The notes under the pieces were generated by a model, which was given only the letters and a program-made list of their open reading frames with translations, was not told where the DNA came from and did not search any database. From the NCBI RefSeq assembly GCF_030690045.1, contig NZ_JAUYHK010000011.1, positions 372,001-436,000 on the forward strand: 64,000 nt of DNA, given 5' to 3'. This stretch comes from Thalassospira sp. GTDB taxonomy: Bacteria; Pseudomonadota; Alphaproteobacteria; Rhodospirillales; Thalassospiraceae. Within the stretch, counting starts at the first letter, position 1, and the number at the start of each line of letters is the position of its first letter. Below are positions 35,575 to 45,886 of the stretch, in pieces. The position numbers were made by a program, and so were the translations under genes.

Positions 35575-35940
35575 CGGATTTGGGGCTCCGTGACGGGCGG
35601 GCGGGTGGCGGGAATTTCACAATCTTGCGAAGGATGGAACAGATATCGGGCAAATCAGGTACTTCCGGGTTGCTCTTGCCCGATGAATTGTTATATTGGC
35701 CTTGTAACAAACGGGAAAGCATCAATGTACGGCAAGGCCGACAAAAGATGGATGAACAGCATGATCAATGTGCGCCAATCTGGCGGCACAACCGGCTGTG
35801 CCATGCCCGTCATCGCTTTTTTAAAAGAGCGAACTTGACCCCATCCGAAATATCGTTTTCCTGTGCATGCCTCCCGCCGTCACTTGCGGGAACAAGATGC
35901 GCCTTCATTTGCCCGCAGATTAAGCAGAGTTGAACACAAC
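35575..35940. other. 366-bp gap upstream of thrS
   Basis: This divergent intergenic region must contain the MFS promoter and the thrS promoter/leader. I see no RNA element I can name and no supported coding frame. A small hairpin (CCCGC/GCGGG around 35875-35892) is the only structure near thrS, and it is weak. Confidence 0.4.
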
Positions 35941-37872
35941 ATGATTGCCCTGACGCTTCCGGACGGCGCTGTTCGTCAATTCGATGGTCCTGTTTCCGGT
36001 CTTGACGTTGCCAAAAGCATTGGCAGTTCGCTGGCCAAAAAGGCCCTTGCCGTCAAATATAATGGTGAGGTCCGCGACCTTGCCCGCCTGATCGAAGCCG
36101 ACGGCACCCTTGAAATCGTCACCAAGGGCCATCCCGAAGCCCTGCCGCTGATGCGTCATGATTGCGCCCATGTGATGGCCGAGGCGGTTCAGGAACTGTA
36201 TCCCGATACGCAGGTCACCATCGGACCGTCGATTGAAAACGGTTTCTATTACGATTTTGCCCGCAAAACGCCCTTCACGCCTGACGATCTGGTCCGGATT
36301 GAAAAGCGGATGAAGGAAATTGTTGATCGTAACGAAACGATTGAACGCGAAGTCTGGGACCGCAACGAGGCAATCAAATTTTTCCTCGACAAGGGCGAAT
36401 CCTACAAGGCCGAAATCATCCGTGATTTGCCGGAAACCGAAACCATTACCTGCTATCGTCAGGGTAATTTCATCGATCTGTGCCGCGGGCCACACATGCC
36501 TTCAACCGCCAAACTTGGCAAGGCCTTCAAACTGATGAAGGTTGCCGGGGCCTATTGGCGCGGCAATTCCGATAACGAGATGCTGCAACGGATTTACGGC
36601 ACCTGCTGGGAAGATGACGAACAGCTTAACGCCTATCTGCATATGCTGGAAGAAGCCGAAAAACGCGACCATCGTCGTCTGGGCCGCGAAATGGACCTGT
36701 TCCATATGCAGGAAGAAGCACAAGGGTCGGTTTTCTGGCATGCGCGTGGTCTGACGCTGTATCGCGCCATTGAAAATTATATCCGAGAACGCCTGGACGC
36801 CGCCGGTTATCAGGAAGTGCGCACGCCGCAACTGGTGGATCGTGTTCTGTGGGAAAAATCCGGTCATTGGGAAAAATTCCGCGAAAACATGTTCACCACG
36901 GCACCTGACAGTGACGAAAAAGTTCTGGCGCTTAAACCCATGAACTGCCCGTGCCATGTCCAGATTTTCCGCATGGGCAGCAAATCCTACCGCGATTTGC
37001 CGTTGCGAATGGCGGAATTTGGCTGTTGCCATCGCAATGAACCATCCGGCGGCTTGCATGGCATCATGCGGGTGCGTCAGTTCATTCAGGACGATGCGCA
37101 TATTTTCTGTACCGAAGACCAGATTATCTCGGAAACCAAGATTTTCTGTGATCTTCTGAAATCCGTTTACAAGGATTTCGGCTTTACCGACGTCGTTGTG
37201 AAATTCTCCGACCGTCCGGAAATTCGTGCCGGATCGGATGAAATCTGGGACAAGGCGGAAAATGCCTTGCGGGTCGCAGCCGAAGAAGCGGGCCTGAAAC
37301 TGGAAATCAATCCGGGCGAAGGCGCGTTTTACGGCCCCAAACTGGAATTCGTGCTGCGCGATGCCATTGGTCGTGACTGGCAATGCGGCACGCTTCAGGC
37401 CGACTTTGTTTTGCCCGAACGTCTGGATGCCAGCTATATGGGCGAAGATGGTGAAAAACACCGTCCCGTCATGCTGCACCGGGCGCTTCTGGGGTCGCTG
37501 GAACGTTTCATCGGCATTCTGATTGAAAACTATGCCGGTCGCCTGCCTTTGTGGCTGTCGCCGGTACATGCGGTGATTTGTTCGATCACCAACGAAGCCG
37601 ATGATTATGCCCGCGAAGTTCACGCCTTGCTGGCATCAAAGGGCCTGCGGGTTGAACTTGACCTGCGCAACGAGAAAATCAGCTACAAGGTGCGGGAACA
37701 CAGCCATGCAAAAATTCCGCTGATCCTCGCCCTTGGCAAACGGGAATCCGAAGAACGCACGGCATCTGTCCGCCGTCTTGGCTTTGCCCATCCGAAAACC
37801 TTTGGCATTGATGGTCTGGCGGAAAACATGACTGCCGAAATCCGTAACCGGCTTATCGAACCGGATTTCTGA
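35941..37872 (+). CDS. thrS: Threonyl-tRNA synthetase
   Basis: ThrS charges tRNA-Thr. The 643-residue protein is full length: an N-terminal TGS domain (about 1-62), the HxxxH editing domain ([12 protein letters not shown] near 75 and CRGPHMPST), the class II catalytic core with [25 protein letters not shown] and the zinc ligands Cys and two His, and a C-terminal anticodon-binding domain. ATG 35941 begins the TGS domain ([16 protein letters not shown]) and is chosen over an upstream in-frame codon at 35863. A strong terminator follows. Confidence 0.97.
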   Translation: MIALTLPDGAVRQFDGPVSGLDVAKSIGSSLAKKALAVKYNGEVRDLARLIEADGTLEIVTKGHPEALPLMRHDCAHVMAEAVQELYPDTQVTIGPSIENGFYYDFARKTPFTPDDLVRIEKRMKEIVDRNETIEREVWDRNEAIKFFLDKGESYKAEIIRDLPETETITCYRQGNFIDLCRGPHMPSTAKLGKAFKLMKVAGAYWRGNSDNEMLQRIYGTCWEDDEQLNAYLHMLEEAEKRDHRRLGREMDLFHMQEEAQGSVFWHARGLTLYRAIENYIRERLDAAGYQEVRTPQLVDRVLWEKSGHWEKFRENMFTTAPDSDEKVLALKPMNCPCHVQIFRMGSKSYRDLPLRMAEFGCCHRNEPSGGLHGIMRVRQFIQDDAHIFCTEDQIISETKIFCDLLKSVYKDFGFTDVVVKFSDRPEIRAGSDEIWDKAENALRVAAEEAGLKLEINPGEGAFYGPKLEFVLRDAIGRDWQCGTLQADFVLPERLDASYMGEDGEKHRPVMLHRALLGSLERFIGILIENYAGRLPLWLSPVHAVICSITNEADDYAREVHALLASKGLRVELDLRNEKISYKVREHSHAKIPLILALGKRESEERTASVRRLGFAHPKTFGIDGLAENMTAEIRNRLIEPDF

Positions 37873-37891
37873 TCAATCCAGCCCATACCAC

Positions 37892-37925
37892 AAAAAGCCC
37901 GCTGAAAATCCCGGCGGGCTTTTTT
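37892..37925 (+). terminator. Intrinsic terminator of thrS
   Basis: AAAAAGCCCGC at 37892-37902 pairs with GCGGGCTTTTT at 37914-37924 and continues into T, 20 bases after the stop codon. Confidence 0.9.
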
Positions 37926-38049
37926 GCATCACTTACATCATAATTTCGCCTGTTTTGGCCTTCACCAATTTGTTACAGGTCGCTTGTAAGGTCTTGTGAT
38001 AATGGATTTGAAGGATTTCAGAACCAATCATCCTCAAAAGGCAGGAAAC

Positions 38050-38526
38050 ATGACACATACCGCATCCCCTTCCCGTTCTGCTGGCCGCGTCTTTATTTTA
38101 TCGCTGGCGACTTTTCTGGCCTTGTCTGCCGGAACGGCACAGGCAATGGGCAATGTCGATAGCTGGGAAAGCAGTGGTGATACAGATTTTGTCGCCATTA
38201 CCGGGATGATTGACCAGGAAAAATATGATGACGCCATTGCCGGTTTGCAAAAGATGCTGGAAAAAGATCCGCAAAATGCCGATGCGTTGAATTATCTTGC
38301 CTACAGCCAGCGCAAATCGGGCGATCTTGCCAATGCCGAAACCAATTATGCCCGCGCCCTTGCCGTCAATCCGGAACATAAAGGGGCGCTGGAATATCAG
38401 GGTGAACTTTTCCTGCAAACAGGACGAGAGAATCTGGCGCAGGAAAACCTTGCCCGACTGGAACTGATTTGTAGTTCTTCTTGCGAGGAATATCAGGAAC
38501 TTGCCAACGCCATTGCCAATCATTAA
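38050..38526 (+). CDS. Exported TPR-repeat protein
   Basis: A 158-residue protein with a signal peptide of about 32 residues (ending SAGTAQA) and then about three tetratricopeptide repeats, e.g. NADALNYLAYSQRKSGDLAN and PEHKGALEYQGELFLQTG. It probably acts as a periplasmic scaffold; partners are unknown. A C-terminal pair of cysteines (LICSSSCEEY) might form a disulfide. The ATG at 38050 is chosen for its AGGAA ribosome site and the signal peptide that follows. Confidence 0.82.
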   Translation: MTHTASPSRSAGRVFILSLATFLALSAGTAQAMGNVDSWESSGDTDFVAITGMIDQEKYDDAIAGLQKMLEKDPQNADALNYLAYSQRKSGDLANAETNYARALAVNPEHKGALEYQGELFLQTGRENLAQENLARLELICSSSCEEYQELANAIANH

Positions 38527-38637
38527 TCTGCGGCGATTCTCTGACAGGGGTAATGACCCTAGACGCAAGAATAGGTACACAAATCTGAATACAGGTGCCA
38601 TGTAACGGCAACCCCGCAGTCAGGATTGTTACCCCTT

Positions 38638-39033
38638 ATGTCAAAAAATCTGCTTAAAAAAAGCTATAGCGTTGTTGTTATCCGCGATGCTGGCAGCCAG
38701 CTTGAACTTGAAACAGTGGCCGAATACGCCCAGGCGGTCAGCACGGCCAAAACGGCGCTTGAAAGCCCCAACAATCTTGAAGTCCGGATTGTAGAAAACA
38801 ATTATGACGACGCCACCCGTCGGGACCGCAAGCAGGTCATCAAGATATTCAACAAAAGCAATATCAGCCCTCAATCCTCCACCCCGTCACCGGGGCACCA
38901 GGCACCGCGATACGGCACCGGACTGAAACCCGAAGTGGCCCAACGTGCCACCAAAGGCATCGTTTATATCGTGATTGCCGTGACGATCCTGATTCTGATT
39001 ATCGGCATTATGCTGCCCATGATTACCCGATAA
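38638..39033 (+). CDS. Hypothetical C-tail-anchored membrane protein
   Basis: A 131-residue protein that I do not recognise. A soluble N-terminal part (about 1-80) is followed by a Pro/Ser-rich linker and one hydrophobic segment at the end (IVYIVIAVTILILIIGIMLP), so it resembles a tail-anchored inner-membrane protein facing the cytoplasm. ATG 38638 is chosen; the AGGA 12 bases upstream is rather far. It follows the TPR gene by about 110 bases and precedes the SPOR lipoprotein gene. Confidence 0.6.
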   Translation: MSKNLLKKSYSVVVIRDAGSQLELETVAEYAQAVSTAKTALESPNNLEVRIVENNYDDATRRDRKQVIKIFNKSNISPQSSTPSPGHQAPRYGTGLKPEVAQRATKGIVYIVIAVTILILIIGIMLPMITR

Positions 39034-39131
39034 CCGGATTCTGTTATCCCATTGGCAAAAGCGCAGCTTGACAGCCCCCCGACGCCTGCATGATGTTGGT
39101 ATAAACACACCATTTGCAGGCGGGGAAGCTT

Positions 39132-40271
39132 TTGCAGACCATCGACATTTTTCCGAACAAGAAACGCCCCATCAACAATATCTGGCTGGCCATTGTTGCT
39201 GTGTCTGCACTCTCGGCCTGTGGATCGGATGGTTCATTGCAGACCCGTGCCGACGTTGAAACAGAACAGACAACCGCCCCGGCAATGACATCGGTGATGA
39301 AGACCGAGTCCTGCGGACTGTTTCTGGGAACCGAACCCGCCATATCCTATTCCGGTACGGACATGTCCGATGAATTGGGCGATGTAAAGCTCAGCCGGAC
39401 GGCACAGCAAAATCTGGAACGCGCCATTTCCCTGGATTTGACCAGACAGAATGAAAAATCGCGTCAGCTTTATCTATGGCTGACGGCTGCCTCGCCGGAC
39501 CAGATCATCACAATTGATTGCGGAAATGGCCTGATGCTAAGTGGCGCGGTTGCCCGCCTTGCCCAGCAAAGACTGACCCTGCTGGATCAGGCCCATCCTG
39601 AACTGGCCGAATCGTCTGAAATACAACAACGGGTGCAACAGGCTGTTGTCGAACAAAGCCCGACAACTCCGACACCCCCGGTTATCGAACGCAATCGCGA
39701 CTTTTATCAAAGCAGCGGCCCCTTTAAGCCGGTTCAGGAAAACAGCGCCGCCCGTTCCGGCGCGATGACCGGCATCAGTGCGAATACCGCCATGTTGACC
39801 TCGATCCCCCCGCGCCACGATGGCACCGGGGCAACATCATCGACAGATATACCGGAAACATCTGCCCCCGCACCGGCGAAAACCGCGCCGATCATCTCAA
39901 CCAGCCGCCCGGTCGAAGACGGCACGCTGGAACCTGTGGCCATGCCGCCGGTCACCAGAACGGCCGAAATGCCCGCTGCTGCCCCGGAAACGGCCCAAAT
40001 GACAAGCGGCAGTTATTACGCCATTCAGCTTGCCGCCTACCGGTCCCGGGAAAGAGCCGAAAACAGTTGGATTACCCTGCAAAAATCAGCCCGCGGTGCG
40101 CTGGATGGTATCGATCACGAGGTCCAAAGCCTGACAATACCCGGTCAGGGATTGTTCTTTCGCCTGCTGACAGGCCGGTTCGGAACAAGTGGTGATGCCG
40201 CCCATGCCTGTGACGGCCTGAAACGCGATGGCATTGATTGCATGGTCCGCAAGGTCGAGGCTAAAAGCTAG
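39132..40271 (+). CDS. SPOR-domain lipoprotein
   Basis: A protein of about 379 residues with an N-terminal lipoprotein signal and lipobox LSAC (in VSALSACGSDG), a middle region rich in Pro/Thr/Ser, and a C-terminal SPOR domain (about 295-375, starting YYAIQLAAYRSRERAEN). SPOR domains bind denuded glycan strands at the division septum, so a role in cell-envelope or septal peptidoglycan is likely. No ATG fits: TTG 39132 has GGGGA 5 bases upstream, and TTG 39114 is the alternative. TTGACA at 39068 is a plausible -35. Its stop overlaps the stop of the convergent gene. Confidence 0.78.
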   Translation: MQTIDIFPNKKRPINNIWLAIVAVSALSACGSDGSLQTRADVETEQTTAPAMTSVMKTESCGLFLGTEPAISYSGTDMSDELGDVKLSRTAQQNLERAISLDLTRQNEKSRQLYLWLTAASPDQIITIDCGNGLMLSGAVARLAQQRLTLLDQAHPELAESSEIQQRVQQAVVEQSPTTPTPPVIERNRDFYQSSGPFKPVQENSAARSGAMTGISANTAMLTSIPPRHDGTGATSSTDIPETSAPAPAKTAPIISTSRPVEDGTLEPVAMPPVTRTAEMPAAAPETAQMTSGSYYAIQLAAYRSRERAENSWITLQKSARGALDGIDHEVQSLTIPGQGLFFRLLTGRFGTSGDAAHACDGLKRDGIDCMVRKVEAKS

Positions 40272-40600
40272 GCTGGATCAATCTGGTCTGGCGAAATTTT
40301 CTGTTTTTCCTTGCGGCCCCGGCGATGCAGGGCATCTGGCCGGGTGAGCCGGATATGCCGGGACAAGCGTCGGGGCACCCGCGCCAAAAGCTGCTCCATC
40401 CTTTTGCTATGAATGGAAAATCGCCAGCGCAGAAACTGGATCAAACGCCGCGCCCGTTTTGACCCTGCGGTCAACAGCACCAAGGCCATGGCAATAAAAA
40501 CCATGCCAAAAAAGGGCGGCGGCAACGGCAAAAATGCCAACCCGATCACAAGTGACAGGATCCCGGCCATCACCAACCCGATGGCACGCAATTGCTTCAT
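40268..40600 (-). CDS. Small two-helix membrane protein
   Basis: A 110-residue protein with two adjacent hydrophobic helices (about 7-24 and 31-45, separated by a Pro-rich LPLPPPFFG turn) and a long, strongly basic cytoplasmic tail. The turn and tail recall PGPGW-type membrane proteins, but the match is by eye only. ATG 40600 is preferred to a TTG 9 bases upstream. Its stop shares the palindrome CTAG (40268-40271) with the stop of the SPOR gene. Confidence 0.6.
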   Translation of the reverse strand: MKQLRAIGLVMAGILSLVIGLAFLPLPPPFFGMVFIAMALVLLTAGSKRARRLIQFLRWRFSIHSKRMEQLLARVPRRLSRHIRLTRPDALHRRGRKEKQKISPDQIDPA

Positions 40601-40759
40601 CGTGTCCAAACTCTTTCCACCTCATATGACGCATCAATATGGCACGGGCAAAAAACAGCCAAACGAAGATTTGAAGACATTTTATGCAGGACACCGATTG
40701 CGCCTTTGTCAAACTGCGCTAGATTGAAGGCCAGATGTTTTTGATTTGAAAGTCCGGTC

Positions 40760-41407
<648 letters not shown>

Positions 41408-41419
41408 TCACATTCGCGA

Positions 41420-42181
41420 TCAGGCCGGAATCCCGCCATATTCACGGCTAAGATCATGACAAACACGCCGGATCAGCGTGCCAAAGCTGGCAATTCTGTC
41501 ATCGGGGATGCGGGCGGCGGGCCCGGATAGTGACAGGGCGGCAATGGGAATGCCGGTTTCATCGCGGACAACACCCGCGACACATCGCAGGCCAACGGCG
41601 TGTTCTTCGTCATCAATCGCATATCCTGCCCGGCGCGCCACATTCAGATCGGATTTCAGGGCTTGCGGTGAAATCAGGGTGCGTTCGGTCATTTTTGGCA
41701 AGCCATGCCGTGCGATGATCGCATCAATGTCTTCTTCGGGCAGAAAGGCCATCAAGGCCTTGCCAACCCCGGAACAATGCATCAGGGCACGCCGCCCCGG
41801 CGTTACCAAAGCCCGCATCATTTTGCGACATTCGACCTGCGACAGGAAAATCACCTCGCCATCATCGGCGACCGCAAGATTGACGGTTTCACCGCTTTCT
41901 TCCATCAGGGCCCGCATATAGGGCCGCACGATATGGTTCAGGTTGCGGTTTTTGGTAAAGGCGTTGCCAACGCTAAAGGCCTGCACACCAATCGACCACA
42001 GGGTGCGTTCACTGTCAAAGGTGACATAGCGCTCATGCTGCAAGGTCGTCAGAAGCCGGTGAGCGGTCGAAGGCGGCAGTTTGACCTGCCGGGCGATATC
42101 CGTCAGGGTCATACCGTCATAGCTGTCAGCCAGCGTATTGAGAATGCTCAGCGCCCGAACCAGTGATTGTACCTGTTGCAT
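41420..42181 (-). CDS. IclR-family transcriptional regulator
   Basis: A 253-residue regulator with an N-terminal winged helix-turn-helix (LTDIARQVKLPPSTAHRLL at about 26-44) and a C-terminal effector-binding domain with ALMHCSGVGKALMAF and the end block GIPIAALSLSGPAAR. IclR members usually sense small acids and control catabolic genes. The gene next in line is a membrane protein upstream (42222) on the same strand, 40 bases away; an effect on that gene is possible but not shown. Confidence 0.93.
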   Translation of the reverse strand: MQQVQSLVRALSILNTLADSYDGMTLTDIARQVKLPPSTAHRLLTTLQHERYVTFDSERTLWSIGVQAFSVGNAFTKNRNLNHIVRPYMRALMEESGETVNLAVADDGEVIFLSQVECRKMMRALVTPGRRALMHCSGVGKALMAFLPEEDIDAIIARHGLPKMTERTLISPQALKSDLNVARRAGYAIDDEEHAVGLRCVAGVVRDETGIPIAALSLSGPAARIPDDRIASFGTLIRRVCHDLSREYGGIPA

Positions 42182-42221
42182 CGCTGAATTTTCCTGTTTG
42201 CCGTCAAAAACTGATCACAAA

Positions 42222-43028
42222 CTACGCCTGTGATCCCCTGTAACGCCACCAGACGAAAGTGGTATAGAGCACAAGATAAAAAGTCGCGACCCCAAAGGCA
42301 AGCAAGGTCCCCGCCCCGATCCCGATCACCGGATAGGATAATGTCACCGCAACAATGTAAACCAGAAGCGCCCCCATCCCCCTTGGAAAATTACGAATCA
42401 GGGTATGAACCGGTTCAGCGCCATATGAAAAATGAATGATCAGGATCATCGGATAAAGGGTAACCGGAAACCCTGAAAACAACCCGGCCCAGCGCGGCCC
42501 AATCAGGGCCGCCGCCCCGCTGATTGCCAGAACAATAAAGGCCGCCGTGGCGGCACGGAACACCACCACCCGCTTTGTCAGGCGCACCCGCCGTAAAATG
42601 ACGGCATTTTCAATGCCGCGAAACAGCACAATCGCCACCATCATGGCAACAAACAGGGTCAGCGCCGCCGTTATCAGCGTAAAATCAAAATGCTGGCATA
42701 TCCATGATACCGCCACAAAGGCCGCAAAGGCCGCCCCGGAACTCAGGATAATTTGCAGGACAACCGGCTTGTCGCAAATGCGGCGCGACATCTGAAAATA
42801 GGCATACATGAAAGCCAGCGTGGCAATCAGGCCAGGCATGGAATAAATCGCACTTTCACTGGCAAAGGCCACCCCCTGCTCGATACCAATGAAATACAGC
42901 AACATCGCCGTTCCCAGCGGATAGCCGGATAAAACCCCGGCGACCCGTGGCCCGGCCCGTTCGGCCAGCCACGATAACCCCAACACAACGCCAATCGAAA
43001 CGGCCAGCTTGGCAAACAGAAGCGTCAA
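42222..43028 (-). CDS. Polytopic membrane protein with internal repeat, function unknown
   Basis: A 268-residue inner-membrane protein with about nine or ten hydrophobic segments. The two halves share a repeated block: AGPRVAGVLSGYPLGTAMLL in the first and IGPRWAGLFSGFPVTLYPMI in the second, indicating an internal duplication as in many transporters. I do not recognise the family with confidence; GlpM/DUF3147-like proteins have a similar feel. The start is TTG 43028, with GGGGAGGAG a few bases upstream, preferred over TTG 43067. It precedes the IclR gene on the same strand. Confidence 0.7.
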   Translation of the reverse strand: MTLLFAKLAVSIGVVLGLSWLAERAGPRVAGVLSGYPLGTAMLLYFIGIEQGVAFASESAIYSMPGLIATLAFMYAYFQMSRRICDKPVVLQIILSSGAAFAAFVAVSWICQHFDFTLITAALTLFVAMMVAIVLFRGIENAVILRRVRLTKRVVVFRAATAAFIVLAISGAAALIGPRWAGLFSGFPVTLYPMILIIHFSYGAEPVHTLIRNFPRGMGALLVYIVAVTLSYPVIGIGAGTLLAFGVATFYLVLYTTFVWWRYRGSQA

Positions 43029-43141
43029 ACGCTCCTCCCCTGTTTTATTCTGATAATTCGTTATCAAATTATCATGATATTGTTATCTTGGGGTAGCCGC
43101 TTTTGCACATCTTCGCAAGCAGGAACAAGGCCGACGTGCCG

Positions 43142-44281
43142 TCAGGCCGCCTGCCCCGGCACCAGATCAAAACAGGCCGATCCATATTTGTGGCCATTAA
43201 CCAGCAATTCAATCGTATGAATTCCGGGGTAATAACGCCGCGTGGTAATGGCGCGGATCACATGGCGGCGGGATAAAACCATCTTTTGTCCTGGTTCAAG
43301 TGTGATGGTTTTCCATTTGAAGACTTTGGGGCTGGTCGTTCCATTGGCCTTGCGGTGATGAATGACATAATCAAGCACCACATTACGGGCATCCGGTTCG
43401 TTCAGGACAAATTCAACACAAAAATCAACACTTTCCCCCATCCGGATGATTGGCGACATCACCTCGAACTGTTCAAGTGTCACATTGACCACCCCAAAGC
43501 CAAAGGCCTGCATCACCCCCGCATGTCCCTGTTTGATCAGGGTGCGGCAGGCATGGCGGACAAGGCGATGACGGTCCGCACCGGCATCCTGCAACCAGTC
43601 CTGCGCGATTCCGGCGACCAGATCGGGGTGATCTTTGGCGATGTCATTCAGATTATTGGCGACCGAACGACGCACATATTCCTCGGGGTCGTCCCGCAGG
43701 GCTTCCAGCAAAGGCAGGACAGGTGCCGGATCCGCCACAAAACCGGGAATTTGCATTCCCCACGGCAATCGCGGGCGCGTTCCTTCGGAAATCAGGCGCC
43801 GGACATGGCGGCTGGGATCGATCAGCCAGCCTTGTAAAACCGCCAGTGTTTTGGCGGGTTGGCGGATCAGGAACGGGCGAATGCCAAATTCGGCGCTGAA
43901 CCGGCGGGTCATTTCATAAAAACAGCGCATCGCCAGATCAAAATGTTCCTGCCCACGCCAGGCAACATAATCGGCCATCGGCATGATGGCCCATCCGGCA
44001 ATGCCGGTTTCATCAATGCCAATCCCGGCAATATCGCCATCGTCATCAGGGCGCAGACTGGCAATCAGGATAGTGCCGGAACAGGCAAAATCATCGGGTA
44101 AAAACCGTTCCATTGCCTCCATGATCCGGTCGCTACGCTGTTTGAGTTCCAGCGATTCCAAATCCAGAAGGGCAAACGCGACAAAGCCGTCGGCGTCAAA
44201 AGACGGATCGTGACGGGCAAAATGTTGCGCCATGCCCCTGATCACACCGTCATTGAACAGATTTTTAAGAGGTTCGGGCAT
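43142..44281 (-). CDS. AlkC-type DNA alkylation repair glycosylase
   Basis: A 379-residue HEAT-like repeat protein of the AlkC/AlkD superfamily. MPEPLKNLFNDGVIRGMAQH at the start, LELKQRSDRIMEAM and the central DDPEEYVRRSVANNLNDIAKDHPDLV fit AlkC; the last 100 residues (from about FEVMSPIIRMGES) look like the Ig-like domain described for AlkC. AlkC removes 3-methyladenine and 3-methylcytosine without base flipping. The ATG has GGAG 6 bases upstream; a 9-bp hairpin just upstream overlaps that site. Confidence 0.85.
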   Translation of the reverse strand: MPEPLKNLFNDGVIRGMAQHFARHDPSFDADGFVAFALLDLESLELKQRSDRIMEAMERFLPDDFACSGTILIASLRPDDDGDIAGIGIDETGIAGWAIMPMADYVAWRGQEHFDLAMRCFYEMTRRFSAEFGIRPFLIRQPAKTLAVLQGWLIDPSRHVRRLISEGTRPRLPWGMQIPGFVADPAPVLPLLEALRDDPEEYVRRSVANNLNDIAKDHPDLVAGIAQDWLQDAGADRHRLVRHACRTLIKQGHAGVMQAFGFGVVNVTLEQFEVMSPIIRMGESVDFCVEFVLNEPDARNVVLDYVIHHRKANGTTSPKVFKWKTITLEPGQKMVLSRRHVIRAITTRRYYPGIHTIELLVNGHKYGSACFDLVPGQAA

Positions 44282-44289
44282 CAGGGTCT

Positions 44290-44315
44290 CCGGGCCAGAA
44301 AAATATCTGGCCCGG
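44290..44315 (-). promoter_or_regulatory. Leader hairpin overlapping the alkC-like ribosome site
   Basis: CCGGGCCAG at 44290-44298 and CTGGCCCGG at 44307-44315 form a perfect 9-bp stem. On the minus-strand mRNA the 3' arm ends with the GG of the GGAG Shine-Dalgarno, 6 bases before ATG, so folding would hide part of it. It could instead be a terminator of the upstream gene, but no T-run follows. Confidence 0.4.
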
Positions 44316-44385
44316 TTGTAAGATCATTCACGCCCTGTCACCAGCCCCCTCCTGCCAGACTGCTGACAAGTCGTGACAGGAGGTA

Positions 44386-45474
44386 TCAGCTTGCCAGTCT
44401 TTCGGTTCGGACCATTTCGGGCGCGACAGAACGTACTGTCGCCAGTTTGGGGCCAACATCTGCCTTGCGCGGTTCCTGAACAATCACCCCCCGCCAGCCA
44501 AGCCCCTGATAGGTTTCATAGCCCGGCGTCAGGGCATAGGCGACAAGGCTGCCATCCCCCAAAAGATAGGAATCCATTTCCGGGTTGCCGATTTTCAGTT
44601 TCAGGTTTTCATCGGGCCCATGCATGCCATCAGACGCCGCAATCACCTTGAAATTGCGATCAACGATCAAAACCCGGGTACGTTCCTTTTCTTCTTCGGG
44701 GAAAGATACCGAATGCACCACCGAATCAGCCTGGCTTTCCCAGTCAAAGAAAATCCCCATCGCCCCAATAATCTCGCCATCGGCCTCGCCACCGGCCCTG
44801 ATTGCGGTGGCATATGTTGCGGTGGATTTACTGCCCAGATATTTATTGCGTTCAATATCGGCCACGGCGTAATCGGTGCCATCACGGGTTGCCATTGCCT
44901 GCCGGAACCATGCTTCGCCACTGACATCAATATTGCGGACCTTGTAACGGTCCGGGCGACCATTGGCGATCACCTTGCCATGTCGATCCGCCACCCAAAG
45001 GTCCAAATAAACAGTATAGGAATCAAGGATCACGCCCAGGCGTTTTGACGCCCATGCCAGCGCCTTGGGATCATCGGGGTTGGCACAGGCATCAACCACG
45101 GCACTGTCCGTTGCCCACCAGCGGACATCGCAAGACCGTTCATACAAATTACGGTCAATCAGTTCGATCACATACAGCGCGAGATCAGACAGCCGCGACC
45201 CACGCACCATATGCGCCGTCGCCCGCAAATCGCGGGCTTCGTTGACAAACAACGCCTGCAATTCATTGGCGATGGCCGTCACTTCCTGCGAGATATTATT
45301 GACTTCGTTGGCGACCACGGCAAAACCGCGACCGGCCTCACCAGCGCGCGATGCCTCGATCAGGGCATTCAGCGCCAGAATTTTCGCAGCCTTGGTCACA
45401 TTCTGGATTGCATTGACCTTGGCCGTCGTCAGTTCGGACATTTTCGTTGCGGCGTTCAGAATTCTTTCCGGCAT
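44386..45474 (-). CDS. Soluble MCP-like protein with C-terminal Cache domain, paralogue A
   Basis: A 362-residue protein with no membrane helix or signal. Residues about 31-60 match the MCP signalling tip ([27 protein letters not shown]), but the long MCP coiled coil is truncated. [13 protein letters not shown] (111-123) marks the start of the sensor part, and a PDC/Cache-like domain follows (about 150-350: [20 protein letters not shown], then [20 protein letters not shown]). Order is reversed from normal receptors. It is paralogous to the gene at 45887. ATG 45474 has GGGGGA 6 bases upstream. Confidence 0.82.
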   Translation of the reverse strand: MPERILNAATKMSELTTAKVNAIQNVTKAAKILALNALIEASRAGEAGRGFAVVANEVNNISQEVTAIANELQALFVNEARDLRATAHMVRGSRLSDLALYVIELIDRNLYERSCDVRWWATDSAVVDACANPDDPKALAWASKRLGVILDSYTVYLDLWVADRHGKVIANGRPDRYKVRNIDVSGEAWFRQAMATRDGTDYAVADIERNKYLGSKSTATYATAIRAGGEADGEIIGAMGIFFDWESQADSVVHSVSFPEEEKERTRVLIVDRNFKVIAASDGMHGPDENLKLKIGNPEMDSYLLGDGSLVAYALTPGYETYQGLGWRGVIVQEPRKADVGPKLATVRSVAPEMVRTERLAS

Positions 45475-45886
45475 TTTATATCCCCCATTTTTGAAGCCTC
45501 TGACATCAAAATCGTGGGTTGATATTGCCGCCGACACACGCAAAATTTTGCAGTGCACCCTTACGTCGCCTAAAGTATTTCTATTTTGTTACAAACAGTT
45601 ACGGTGATGTTCTTATTTTGGATAAACACTTGTGAAGTCCCATCACAGATGAGCATGGCAAAACACGTAATACAGTTTCATGTTTACCCATGCCCCATTC
45701 GCACAGTATATCTATACCATTGAATATAACACAATATATACGTGCATTCCATGATCTGACAAAACCACAGATCATCCAACCCCGCCAAACAGAGTCGAAA
45801 TCCGTTTCAGGTCAAAACCGGCACCACATATTTTGTAAATAGCCCGCTGGACCACATAAAAAACTGCACCTTAACGATGCAGATTC
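45475..45886. other. 412-bp AT-rich gap between the two MCP/Cache paralogues
   Basis: This gap is more AT-rich than its surroundings and holds no supported coding frame. It should contain the promoter of paralogue A; TATA-like runs near 45700-45740 (ATATAACACAATATATAC) are candidates, but no clear -35/-10 pair stands out. I see no strong hairpin after paralogue B. Confidence 0.4.

Noticed and set aside
36502..37623. Long open frame (about 373 codons) on the minus strand inside thrS
   Set aside because: It lies fully antisense to a certain thrS gene, shows no family motif and reflects codon bias of the real gene.
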